Source of the DNA: Caccovicinus sp051878975
GTDB lineage: Bacteria; Bacillota; Clostridia; Lachnospirales; Lachnospiraceae
Length of the DNA stretch: 57,572 bases
Reading direction: 5' to 3'
NCBI GenBank assembly: GCA_051878975.1
Contig: JBJELD010000044.1
Coordinates: forward strand, 1-57,572
A program made the translations under genes and the position numbers. Shown piece by piece: positions 16,670 to 24,315 of this stretch. The notes beneath the pieces were generated by a model that saw nothing but the letters and a program-made list of their open reading frames with translations, had not been told where the DNA came from and made no database searches. Each line of letters starts with the position of its first letter. The stretch's first letter is position 1.

Positions 16670-17566
16670 ATGAAACCAATTGGAATTGTCACAGACAGCC
16701 ACAGCAGCATTTCCCGTCAGGAAGCGCAGCGGCTTGGCATCAAGGTGCTTCCGATGCCGTTTTTTATCGGAGAAACCTGTTATTATGAAGATATTTCCCT
16801 GACACGGAGCGAATTTTTCGACAAGCTGCAGTCCGGTGCCAACATTTCCACCTCCCAGCCATCTCCGGCCGATGTGCTGAAGCTGTGGGACGAAGCGCTG
16901 GAAGAATACAGGCAAATCCTGTACATTCCCATCAGCAGCGGCCTGAGCGGCTCCTGTGCCACCGCCTTCGCTCTCGCTTCAGAAGAGCCTTACAGCAACC
17001 GGGTTTTCGTCGTAGATAACGGTCGGACCTCCACCCCTCTGCACCGCTCCATACTGGATGCACTGGAGCTGATTCAGGAAGGCTATTCCGCCGCTCAGAT
17101 TAAAGAAATTCTGGAAGAATCCAAAGATCAGATGGTGATTTATATCGGAGTCCAGACACTGGAGAACCTGAAAAAAGGCGGCCGCATCACACCGGCCGCC
17201 GCTGCACTGGGGACAATTTTAAATATTAAGCCTGTTTTAAAGCTGGGCCTGGGAAAACTGGATGTTTTCCGGAAATGCCGCGGCTTCTCAAAAGCAAAAA
17301 CCGCCATGCTGGAAGCGATCCGGCATGACCTGGAAACCACCTTCTGCGAGGCGCAGGAAAAAGGAGAGGTCTCCCTGCTGGCCGCCTCCAGCGCTTCCCC
17401 TGAGGAAACGCAGGCCTGGATCAGCGAGATTCAGAGCGCGTTTCCGGACATGAAGCTGATGTATGACGATCTTTCCCTCGGCGTCTGCTGCCACATCGGC
17501 TACGGAGGTCTCGGAATCGGCCTTTCCTGCCGTCCGAAACGCCCGTCAGAAGGCTGCGCCTTCTGA
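16670..17566 (+). CDS. DegV family fatty-acid-binding protein
   Basis: DegV-fold protein; characterised members bind fatty acids and FakB members present them to the FakA kinase. The 298-aa protein has the N-terminal signature GIVTDSHSSI, the mid-protein ISSGLSGS, and GGRITPAAAALGTILNIKPVL, all typical. AAAGGAGA precedes the ATG. No fakA is visible, so whether this is a true FakB is open. The last codons and the TGA fall inside a 13-bp hairpin, and the convergent hydrolase reading frame overlaps the last 146 nt. Confidence 0.93.
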   Translation: MKPIGIVTDSHSSISRQEAQRLGIKVLPMPFFIGETCYYEDISLTRSEFFDKLQSGANISTSQPSPADVLKLWDEALEEYRQILYIPISSGLSGSCATAFALASEEPYSNRVFVVDNGRTSTPLHRSILDALELIQEGYSAAQIKEILEESKDQMVIYIGVQTLENLKKGGRITPAAAALGTILNIKPVLKLGLGKLDVFRKCRGFSKAKTAMLEAIRHDLETTFCEAQEKGEVSLLAASSASPEETQAWISEIQSAFPDMKLMYDDLSLGVCCHIGYGGLGIGLSCRPKRPSEGCAF

Positions 17567-18527
17567 CGGGATTCCTGACCCGTCTGACTGCCAGACCCTC
17601 GGATTTTCGCTGGATCTGAAAGATCCGCAGCAGGAACTGTTCTGCCTCTGCCCAGGCTTCCCGACTCTCCGGAAACAGATCCAGACTCATCTGAAAGACA
17701 TGGAACATGCCCTCATACTCCGAATACCGAAGGCGAACTCCCGCCTTTCGTGCCTTGTCCGCTGCCCGCCGGGAATCGCTCAAAAGCATCTCAAAGCTTC
17801 CCACCTGAAACAGCATAGGCGGCAGACCGTCAAAATCGCCGAACACCGGGGACAGGTATGGATTTTCCGGATCCGCCTCCCCGATGTAGCTGGAATGGTA
17901 CAGCATGCTTTCCCTGGTTCTGCCAAACAGCGGATCCCTTTCAAAATTGGTATCGTAGCTTTCTCCGCTGCAGGTCAGATCGGTCCACGGCGACATCAGA
18001 AGCAGACCGGCCGGAAGAGGCATTTTCTGATCCCGAAGGTACATAGAAAGCGCCAGCGCCAGTCCGCCGCCTGCAGAATCTCCGGCCACTACAATCCGTG
18101 ACGGCAGGTAATGCTTCTCCTCAGTCAGCCACCGGTAAGCCGCCGCCGCATCCTCCAGCGCAGCAGGAAACGGATGCTCCGGCGCTACCCGATAATCGAT
18201 CGTCAATACATCCGCACCGAGACTCCGTTTGGAATAACGGACTGCAAACTTACGGTAGATATTTTTCATCGGTCCAATATAACCGCCTCCGTGAAGCTGC
18301 AGCACAACACGCCCCGTTACCACGTGGGACGGACGCAGATATTCCATCCGAAAGCCGCCCCCGTCTATTATCTCATATTCATAGCCCGGCGGACAGATCC
18401 ATGCCGGTTCTACCGGATTTTTTCGAAATTCTCCGGTCTGAATCGGACCTCCCAGGGAAGTCTCCATCACATCGTGAATCAGATCCCGCATCAGTTCGCC
18501 GCGGGCGCTTACGTTCTTTGTTCTCAC
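17421..18527 (-). CDS. alpha/beta hydrolase (HSL-type esterase) with an unusual C-terminal extension
   Basis: Esterase or lipase of the hormone-sensitive-lipase type. HGGG at 79-82 forms the oxyanion hole, GDSAG at 149-153 carries the nucleophile Ser151, and Asp251 and His276 (MFHVFQ) fit the rest of the triad. The GTG start at 18527 lies 5 nt after GGAGG and 11 nt after the preceding gene's stop. The family fold should end near residue 310; the frame continues to 368 through an Arg-rich stretch, of which about residues 321-368 are antisense to degV. The natural stop may be lost. Substrate unknown; its neighbour is a condensation-like membrane protein. Confidence 0.85.
   Translation of the reverse strand: MRTKNVSARGELMRDLIHDVMETSLGGPIQTGEFRKNPVEPAWICPPGYEYEIIDGGGFRMEYLRPSHVVTGRVVLQLHGGGYIGPMKNIYRKFAVRYSKRSLGADVLTIDYRVAPEHPFPAALEDAAAAYRWLTEEKHYLPSRIVVAGDSAGGGLALALSMYLRDQKMPLPAGLLLMSPWTDLTCSGESYDTNFERDPLFGRTRESMLYHSSYIGEADPENPYLSPVFGDFDGLPPMLFQVGSFEMLLSDSRRAADKARKAGVRLRYSEYEGMFHVFQMSLDLFPESREAWAEAEQFLLRIFQIQRKSEGLAVRRVRNPVRRRSLLTGVSDGRKGRFRDLRSRCGSRRRGKDRHTSASCPETRSESR
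17542..17570. terminator. perfect 13-bp hairpin at the convergent degV/hydrolase ends
   Basis: CCCGTCAGAAGGC (17542-17554) pairs perfectly with 17558-17570 around a 3-nt loop. It spans the degV stop codon. Neither strand shows a T-run, so it is a strong stem-loop that may stop or stabilise transcripts from both sides rather than a canonical intrinsic terminator. Confidence 0.5.
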
Positions 18528-18538
18528 ATTTTCCTCCG

Positions 18539-20269
18539 TCAGAGATGAAATCTCCGGATCAGCTCATTTTTCACGCTCCGTCTTCCCACCAGAATCGTTA
18601 TCCCCAGCAGGACGACAGACAGCACTGCCTCCGCCACCGCACCGACCGGCCTGGCAATCCATCCGACCCCACAGAAAATCAGCGGTATCAGGCTCAGCAC
18701 CGTAACGGCCAGCTGATACATCAGATAGCTCTGCCAGTTCGTCCGGTTCACCAGAATCAGCAGCAAGATAGACAGATCCGCCAGCAGAAGCACCGCCGGC
18801 ACGCCGAAATTCAGGGACCAGCCTGTATATCCTACGATGCAGTCTGTCAACACCATAAGAATCAGCAATATTACCGTTAAAAACATAACTCCCTTGCCCG
18901 GATTGGCTTTTTTACAAGAATTCCACCGATCCAGTGAAATTCCGACCAGCGGATAATTCCGCCGGAATGCTTCCGGCTTGGCAGTCCCGTTGCTCTCCAG
19001 CTCTGCCGGAACTCCCTCTTCCTTCAGCTTTCCGAAAAAGCGATCCGCCAGACGGCAGTCCGCAAAAATCGTGGCAAACGAAATCACCATCCGGTCCCCG
19101 TAGGAGCAGACGCCGCACTTGGCCGGCTGCTGGCGGGATACGCCGATCAACATCTGAAAATCCAGAATATCATCCCGGTAAGCCTCATCGATCTCAATCG
19201 GTCCAATATTGGATAAGGTAATCGTATGAGCCCGGTCGCTTCTCCGGAAAATCGGTCCAAGGGCCAGCCATTTGACACAGAGCGGGATGACCCGCACATA
19301 CCACTTTTTTTCCCTGGAAACGTTATAGGCAATGGTTTCTTCCAGCTTTTCCCGGACAATCTTCTCGTCCATCTGGCGGCTCACTTCTTCCAGGATTTCC
19401 TCCAGACTGATGTGCTCCCGGTCAGGCCGAAAATCAATCCCGGTTACTGCAAAAAAGTTGGAAACTGTAGTTGAGTCAAAAAAAGCCCGCAGGTTGATCG
19501 GCAGATTAACACCAATATGCCGCTTTGCAGGCTGTCCTCCCAGATATTCCTCATAGATCGACCAGATCAGAACCGCTGTAAGAAATTTCGTGATGCTGAC
19601 CTTTCTCTCCCGGCAGACCGCCTTCAGCTGTGATACGCTCACGCGTCCGTGAATGATATTCTCACCGCCTTTTTTCAGGACCGTTCCGGTCATCTGCACA
19701 GCCGGCCTGGAACTGTATCGTTTTGCCGGGCGCTTCCGGTAATTTTTCAGATAACTGTCCTCAAAGCCCCTCTGCTGCGGCTTCTGCCGGACTTCCTCCT
19801 CCCCATCCGGCCGCTTTGTCTCCTCCGCTTTCAGCTGCAGATACCGGCAGGTCAGCTCACGCAGAAAATTCGCGGCCCCCAGTCCGTCCGTCAGCGCATG
19901 GAATACTTCCAGATTGATCCGCCGCTTAAAATAGCTGACCCGGAATAAAAACAGCTGATTGCTTTTCGGGTCAATATAATGACAGGGGTAATCCGCTTCC
20001 TCTTCCACATGAGGTTTTCTCGGATTCGTCTCAAAATAATACCAGAAAAAGCCGCGTTTCAGCTTTACCCGAAATCCCGGGAAACTGGGAAGCACCTCGA
20101 GCAGCGCCTGCTCCAGTACCTCCGGATCCACGGCTTCCTTAAGGGTCGCCGAAATCCGGAACACATTGCTTAAGTTTTCATTTGCAATCAGAGGAAAAAG
20201 CTTCCCTGTATTGTCCAGCCGGCGCCATCGCCTTCCCTGCGGCCCTCTGTTTTCCATTCCCTCTTTCAT
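18539..20269 (-). CDS. condensation/alcohol acetyltransferase-like protein with four C-terminal membrane segments
   Basis: Residues 1-430 resemble the condensation/acyltransferase superfamily: HALTDG at 124-129 fits the HxxxDG active-site motif, and the late segment (RDDILDFQMLIG and YGDRMVISFAT) fits the second half of the fold. Residues about 461-561 form four membrane segments, which I associate with the uncharacterised DUF6320 domain. This suggests membrane-bound acyl transfer, possibly in lipid or cell-surface ester formation, but no substrate is known. The ATG at 20269 has GGCGG upstream. It is followed 11 nt later by an alpha/beta hydrolase, so the pair may make and break the same ester; that is inference. 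Confidence 0.75.
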   Translation of the reverse strand: MKEGMENRGPQGRRWRRLDNTGKLFPLIANENLSNVFRISATLKEAVDPEVLEQALLEVLPSFPGFRVKLKRGFFWYYFETNPRKPHVEEEADYPCHYIDPKSNQLFLFRVSYFKRRINLEVFHALTDGLGAANFLRELTCRYLQLKAEETKRPDGEEEVRQKPQQRGFEDSYLKNYRKRPAKRYSSRPAVQMTGTVLKKGGENIIHGRVSVSQLKAVCRERKVSITKFLTAVLIWSIYEEYLGGQPAKRHIGVNLPINLRAFFDSTTVSNFFAVTGIDFRPDREHISLEEILEEVSRQMDEKIVREKLEETIAYNVSREKKWYVRVIPLCVKWLALGPIFRRSDRAHTITLSNIGPIEIDEAYRDDILDFQMLIGVSRQQPAKCGVCSYGDRMVISFATIFADCRLADRFFGKLKEEGVPAELESNGTAKPEAFRRNYPLVGISLDRWNSCKKANPGKGVMFLTVILLILMVLTDCIVGYTGWSLNFGVPAVLLLADLSILLLILVNRTNWQSYLMYQLAVTVLSLIPLIFCGVGWIARPVGAVAEAVLSVVLLGITILVGRRSVKNELIRRFHL

Positions 20270-20290
20270 GATTTCCGCCTTTCCGCCGCT

Positions 20291-20770
20291 CTATTTATGA
20301 TACGGCTCTCTGCAGATAATGCGGTAGCTGCGGTAAATCTGCTCCAGCAGGATAACCCGCATCAGCTGGTGCGGAAAAGTCATTCTCGAAAAGCTCAGCT
20401 GATAGTCCGCACGGGAAAGCACCGCTTCGGAAAGTCCCAGAGACCCTCCAATGACAAAAACGATCTGGCTGATGCCGTCTATTCCAAGCTTCTCCAGCCT
20501 GGCCGCCAGCTGCTCCGAGTCCAGCATCTGCCCCTGAATCGCCAGCGCAATCACATATGCATCCGGCCGGATTTTTGCCAGAATCCGCTCTCCCTCTTTT
20601 TCCCGTATCTGCTCCTCCAGTGCCGCGCCGGCACCGTCCGGCGTCTTTTCATCCGCCACCTGGATGATCTCCAGCCTGCAGTACCGGCTCAGCCGTTTTC
20701 CGTACTCGGCAATGGCATCCTCCAGATACCGTTCCTTGATCTTTCCTACCGTGACAAGCGTGATCTTCAT
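20291..20770 (-). CDS. rlmH: 23S rRNA (pseudouridine1915-N3)-methyltransferase
   Basis: SPOUT-family enzyme that N3-methylates pseudouridine 1915 of 23S rRNA on assembled ribosomes. The 159-aa length and sequence are standard: MKITLVTVGKIKERYL at the start, VIGGSLGLSEAVL in the SAM-binding knot, and the RSYRIICREPYHK end. Its ATG overlaps the stop of the upstream acetyltransferase by 4 nt (ATGA). Confidence 0.97.
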   Translation of the reverse strand: MKITLVTVGKIKERYLEDAIAEYGKRLSRYCRLEIIQVADEKTPDGAGAALEEQIREKEGERILAKIRPDAYVIALAIQGQMLDSEQLAARLEKLGIDGISQIVFVIGGSLGLSEAVLSRADYQLSFSRMTFPHQLMRVILLEQIYRSYRIICREPYHK

Positions 20771-21276
20771 GCCTGCTGCTCCTCAAATTCCAGAATCATA
20801 TCATACCAGACTGCTCCGCCGTGAACCGAAGCTGAAAGCCCCAGGTTCCGGTAACCGAATTTTTCGTAATAAGGAATCAGCCGGTCCTTGCAGGTCAGAA
20901 TCAGACCTTTCCGGTTCCGTCTTCTGGCTTCTGCAATCAGATGCTCCATCAGATCTGCAGCCACACCGCGGCACCGATATTCCGGAAGCACATCCAGCCC
21001 GAACACCGCCTGATAGGCTCCGTCCGGAATATGCCAGGACACCTTCTCAAACATCTCGTCCCGGATGACCCGTTCATTCGTCACGCAGCCATTGATAAAT
21101 CCAATCAGCTTTCCCTCAGACTCTGCCACCAGAAAGCTTTCCGGAAACGTTTCCATGCGAAGCTCCAAGGAATGTTCCGTGGCAGCCTCCGCCAAAGGAA
21201 AGCACCGAAGCTCCACCTGCGCTGCTTCTTTTAAATCGTCCGGACGTACCGTCCGGATCGTATAATGAAAATCCAT
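20767..21276 (-). CDS. GNAT family N-acetyltransferase
   Basis: Single-domain acetyl-CoA-dependent acetyltransferase of 169 aa. The acetyl-CoA loop is seen at LPEYRCRGVAADLMEHLI, followed by a helix and KFGYRNLG near the end. The sequence resembles arylalkylamine-type GNATs, but the acceptor cannot be read from it. It is co-transcribed with the response regulator (16-nt gap) and rlmH (4-nt overlap). Confidence 0.88.
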   Translation of the reverse strand: MDFHYTIRTVRPDDLKEAAQVELRCFPLAEAATEHSLELRMETFPESFLVAESEGKLIGFINGCVTNERVIRDEMFEKVSWHIPDGAYQAVFGLDVLPEYRCRGVAADLMEHLIAEARRRNRKGLILTCKDRLIPYYEKFGYRNLGLSASVHGGAVWYDMILEFEEQQA

Positions 21277-21292
21277 ATATCTGAAGTCCTCT

Positions 21293-21994
21293 CTATTTCA
21301 CACGGAAGTAATAGCCCACGCCCCATTTTGTATGCACATATTTCGGATCGCTGGGACTCGGTTCGATCTTTTCCCGCAGTCTTCTCACATGAACATCCAC
21401 GGTCCGGACATCTCCGGTATCCATCGCCTTGTTTCCCCAGACAAGGGTCAGCAGCGATTCCCGGCTGTACACCTTGTTCGGATGGCACACCAAAAGCTCC
21501 AGAAGGTCAAACTCCTTGGCTGTCAGATTGATCTCCTTATCTGCAATAAAGACTCTCCGGCCCTCTACATCCAGCTTTAAATCCCCGGCGGTCACCACCT
21601 TGTTCTCCGGCTCGCTGACCTTTTTGTTTTTCTTTGAGCTGCGGCGCATAATGGCTTTGATCCGCGCCTTCACCTCCAGAATATTAAACGGCTTGGTAAT
21701 GTAATCATCTGCTCCGTATTCCAGTCCCAGAATTTTATCCATATCACCGCCCTTGGCCGTCAGCATAATAATCGGCATCTCCGAAAATTCCCGGATGGCC
21801 TGGCACACCTCAAAACCGTCATGCTTCGGAAGCATCACGTCCAGCAGCACCACATCATATTCCTTCGCCTTTGCCTTCTCGATTGCCTCTTCTCCATCGT
21901 AAGCGCAGTCCACCTCAAATCCATCCTGTTCCAGGCTGAAGCGCATTCCTTTTACAATTAATTTTTCATCATCTACAACTAAAATACTGGCCAT
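21293..21994 (-). CDS. OmpR/PhoB-family response regulator (WalR-like, orphan)
   Basis: Two-component DNA-binding regulator of 233 aa. The receiver has the acidic pair Asp8-Asp9, phosphoacceptor Asp52 (LLDVMLP) and the switch residues around LTAKG and ITKPF. A winged-helix domain follows (about 135-230: LTAKEFDLLELL, VDVHVRRLREKI, VGYYFR). The DNA recognition helix region resembles WalR/PhoP types. No histidine kinase is next to it. It lies between comEA (15-nt gap) and a GNAT-rlmH pair; in Bacilli rlmH lies near walRK, so this may be a reduced version of that locus. Confidence 0.92.
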   Translation of the reverse strand: MASILVVDDEKLIVKGMRFSLEQDGFEVDCAYDGEEAIEKAKAKEYDVVLLDVMLPKHDGFEVCQAIREFSEMPIIMLTAKGGDMDKILGLEYGADDYITKPFNILEVKARIKAIMRRSSKKNKKVSEPENKVVTAGDLKLDVEGRRVFIADKEINLTAKEFDLLELLVCHPNKVYSRESLLTLVWGNKAMDTGDVRTVDVHVRRLREKIEPSPSDPKYVHTKWGVGYYFRVK

Positions 21995-22009
21995 CTTCCA
22001 CCTCTGTCT

Positions 22010-22690
22010 TCACACCGTGATATCATCTTTTATCTTCTGAAATGCGGAATCCTTAATTCCGGATACCTGCATAATGTCTTCAATTCTGCGGAACGGCCCA
22101 TGCTCCTTGCGGTAGGCAATGATATCGCCCGCCCTGGCCTTTCCGATTCCCCGGAGAGTCATCAGCTCCTCCAGGCCGGCTGTATTGATATTTACTTTTC
22201 CGTTTTGCTCTGTCCCGGTCCGGGAACCCGCAGCCTCTGCCTCTGCTGTCTCTGCCTCCTGTACCGTCAGAACCGTCACCTTCATCCCGTCCGCAATCGG
22301 CGCGGCAAGGTTTAAGCCTGTCTGGTCCGCCTCCGGCAGAAAGCCGCCTGCCAGCTCAACTGCCTGATAGATCCGGCTTCCTTCCTCCAGCTGATAGACC
22401 CCTGGCTGCACGACTGCCCCACAGATATGTACAAAGCAGAGAGGCTGCTGTGCTGCCGCTTCCCTGCCTTTCTGTTCCTCCTGCTCTTCCCGGCTTTCCT
22501 GTCCGTCCGGAACCATCCGATCCGGCCCGCCTTCTTCCGCAGCTGCGGTGAGAGAAAGAATTCCCTGCTCCCCGCCTTCCAAAGCCGGCCATGCCGCCTC
22601 CTGACGGGCACAGCTGTAACAGACTCCTGCCAGAATCCAGACAGCAGCTGTCAGAATCAATTTCATCCATCGTGATTGTAAATATTTCAT
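22010..22690 (-). CDS. ComEA-like helix-hairpin-helix protein
   Basis: Membrane-anchored DNA-binding protein of the ComEA type. The 226-aa product has an N-terminal hydrophobic anchor (about 9-26), a Glu-rich linker, an SLBB domain (about 85-150, VHICGAVVQPGVY) and tandem helix-hairpin-helix motifs (VNINTAGLEELMTLRGIGKA). CGGAGG lies 5 nt before the ATG at 22690; an in-frame Met at 22762 lies within the promoter. No comEC or comEB neighbour is present, so DNA uptake is not established. Confidence 0.9.
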   Translation of the reverse strand: MKYLQSRWMKLILTAAVWILAGVCYSCARQEAAWPALEGGEQGILSLTAAAEEGGPDRMVPDGQESREEQEEQKGREAAAQQPLCFVHICGAVVQPGVYQLEEGSRIYQAVELAGGFLPEADQTGLNLAAPIADGMKVTVLTVQEAETAEAEAAGSRTGTEQNGKVNINTAGLEELMTLRGIGKARAGDIIAYRKEHGPFRRIEDIMQVSGIKDSAFQKIKDDITV

Positions 22691-22733
22691 AGTATCCTCC
22701 GTAAAATCGGATACCATTTCAGCCCGTACTCTT

Positions 22734-22762
22734 ATTCTACTAGGAGTACCCATGAAAAACAA
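22734..22762 (-). promoter_or_regulatory. sigma-A promoter candidate for the comEA operon
   Basis: On the minus strand TTGTTT (22757-22762), 17 nt, TAGAAT (22734-22739), about 44 nt before the comEA start. Confidence 0.6.
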
Positions 22763-22788
22763 GTCTTAAATTCCTGCTTTTTTCTTAA

Positions 22789-22839
22789 GAAAAAGCCTGC
22801 GGTGTTGCGGTTCACCGCATCCCTGTGAACCGCAACACC
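22789..22839 (-). terminator. terminator after the DMT-type gene
   Basis: A perfect 15-bp stem (22801-22815 with 22825-22839) and 9-nt loop, followed on the minus strand by a T-rich tail (GCTTTTTCTT). Confidence 0.85.
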
Positions 22840-22843
22840 CAAA

Positions 22844-23275
22844 CTACGCAGAGTACTTGAAAATCACGATTCCGGCTGCAGCCACCAGCGCGCCGATCAG
22901 CTTTCTCCACTCAAAGGTGGCTTTTTCTACACCAAAGCATCCGAACAGCTCGATGACATAGGAAACCACGATCTGTGATACCACAATCAGCAGGGCAGAC
23001 TGAGCCGGTCCCAGGCTGTCCACACTCCGAATCACCGTATAGGTAATCAGCGCCCCAAGGACACCGCCCAGCAGCAGATACCTCGGCTCCACCTGCCACA
23101 GCGCTCCGATGGGCTGCCTGCCGCTGAAAAACCACATGATCACACACAGAAAGAAGGCAGATAGCTGTACCCAGCCTGCCGCCGTCCAGATGCTGCTCTG
23201 CCTGGTTACCCCCGTATTCAAGACTCCCTGTACGCTCATCAGCGCCCCGGAAAGCAATGCAATGATGACTCCCAT
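22844..23275 (-). CDS. DMT-superfamily small membrane transporter (YdcZ/DUF606 type)
   Basis: A 143-aa protein with about five hydrophobic segments, the half-size architecture of the DUF606 (YdcZ) branch of the drug/metabolite transporters. The N-terminus MGVIIALLSGALMSVQGVLN is characteristic, as is LGPAQSALLIVVSQ. Such proteins usually act as homo- or heterodimers; here only one copy is present. Substrate unknown. AAAGGAAG precedes the ATG. It is a single-gene unit, divergent from thiT. Confidence 0.85.
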   Translation of the reverse strand: MGVIIALLSGALMSVQGVLNTGVTRQSSIWTAAGWVQLSAFFLCVIMWFFSGRQPIGALWQVEPRYLLLGGVLGALITYTVIRSVDSLGPAQSALLIVVSQIVVSYVIELFGCFGVEKATFEWRKLIGALVAAAGIVIFKYSA

Positions 23276-23386
23276 TTTTCTCTTCCTTTCGTCGGTTTCT
23301 GAGTTCTCTGTTTTCAGATTCTCTCCCTATTCTCCCATATTTCCGGTTCTTTTATTCGTCCGGTCCCTCTCCGTTTTCTCCCTTTC

Positions 23387-23415
23387 TTGACATTTCTTCG
23401 CCGCTGCGCTATACT
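23387..23415 (+). promoter_or_regulatory. sigma-A promoter of thiT
   Basis: A perfect TTGACA (23387-23392), 17 nt, TATACT (23410-23415). It is about 145 nt upstream of the thiT ATG, leaving a long leader. Confidence 0.88.
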
Positions 23416-23421
23416 CGAGCA

Positions 23422-23560
23422 AACTGTCATATGTACTTTCAGAATCTTTTTGTTCCTGGATCGGTGAGATGATTTTTTGTGTGCGGCTGGCAAAAAATCA
23501 GCCGCAAAGTCAGGCACAGAAGAGACTGCAGGAGTACATTCATAACAAGGAGGAATTTTT
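23422..23560 (+). promoter_or_regulatory. thiT leader with a stem-loop, no recognised riboswitch
   Basis: About 140 nt between promoter and thiT. GCGGCTG (23483-23489) pairs with CAGCCGC (23499-23505), and GTG/CAC around it can extend the helix. The TPP riboswitch landmarks (CTGAGA, ACCTGA) are absent by eye. AAGGAGG lies just before the start codon, outside the stem. Confidence 0.45.
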
Positions 23561-24226
23561 ATGTCTGTCTTTTTCACCTACGATGCGGAAAATTACGAGT
23601 ACATTCTGCAGCCCGCCGGCTACGCGGTACTGATCGTCATCCTGGCAGCTCTCCTGGCATGTATTCATGTATGCGGAAAAAAGGGCAGCAGACGCCAGAT
23701 GAAAACCCGACAGCTGGTCTTCTGCGCCGTTTCCATCGCACTGGCCACCGTCACTTCTTTCATCAAGCTGGCATCTCTGCCCTTCGGAGGCTCCATCACC
23801 CTGTTCAGCATGCTGTTTGTCGTGCTGATCGGATACTTTTACGGTCCCGCAGCCGGTCTGATCACCGGTACCGCCTACGGCATTCTGCAGCTGATCACCG
23901 GTCCTTATATTTATGCTCCCCTTCAGGTTCTGCTGGACTACCCGCTGGCATTCGGAGCCCTGGGCTTAAGCGGCTTTTTCCGGAATCAGAAACATGGACT
24001 GATCCTCGGCTACATCACCGGCGTTCTGGGACGTTATCTCTGCCATGTAATTTCCGGCTACGTATTCTTTGCAGAATATGCACCGGAGAACATGAATCCG
24101 ATGTTATACACCCTGGGCTACAATCTGACCTACATTCTTCCGGAAATGATCGCTACCATAGCCATCCTGTGTATTCCTGCTGTCTCCAAAGCAATCAGCC
24201 AGGTAAAACGTCAGGCCTGCGCATAA
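23561..24226 (+). CDS. thiT: ThiT, thiamine-specific ECF transporter S-component
   Basis: Substrate-binding membrane component for thiamine uptake that docks onto a shared EcfAA'T energising module, not encoded here. The 221-aa protein has an extra N-terminal membrane segment (about 18-38) followed by the ThiT core of six segments; SFIKLASLPFGGSITL, GILQLITGPYIYAPLQVLLDYPLAF and FAEYAPENMNP match the family closely. AAGGAGG precedes the ATG. Thiamine diphosphate would serve Dxs in this window, among others. Confidence 0.93.
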   Translation: MSVFFTYDAENYEYILQPAGYAVLIVILAALLACIHVCGKKGSRRQMKTRQLVFCAVSIALATVTSFIKLASLPFGGSITLFSMLFVVLIGYFYGPAAGLITGTAYGILQLITGPYIYAPLQVLLDYPLAFGALGLSGFFRNQKHGLILGYITGVLGRYLCHVISGYVFFAEYAPENMNPMLYTLGYNLTYILPEMIATIAILCIPAVSKAISQVKRQACA

Positions 24227-24239
24227 CCGGCACTGCGGC

Positions 24240-24310
24240 AAAAAACGGACCTTCGGCAGTATTTTTGCATATCTGATCAGATGATATGTTCCCCTGCCGG
24301 GTCCGTTTTT
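24240..24310. terminator. bidirectional terminator between thiT and the RelA/SpoT-domain gene
   Basis: AAAACGGACC (24242-24251) pairs with GGTCCGTTTT (24300-24309); CGGCAG (24254-24259) pairs with CTGCCG (24294-24299). Runs of T follow on both strands. It separates two convergent genes. Confidence 0.85.
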
Positions 24311-24315
24311 ATTCA

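Noticed and set aside
23422..23560. TPP riboswitch before thiT
   Set aside because: Conserved landmarks CTGAGA and ACCTGA were looked for and not found.
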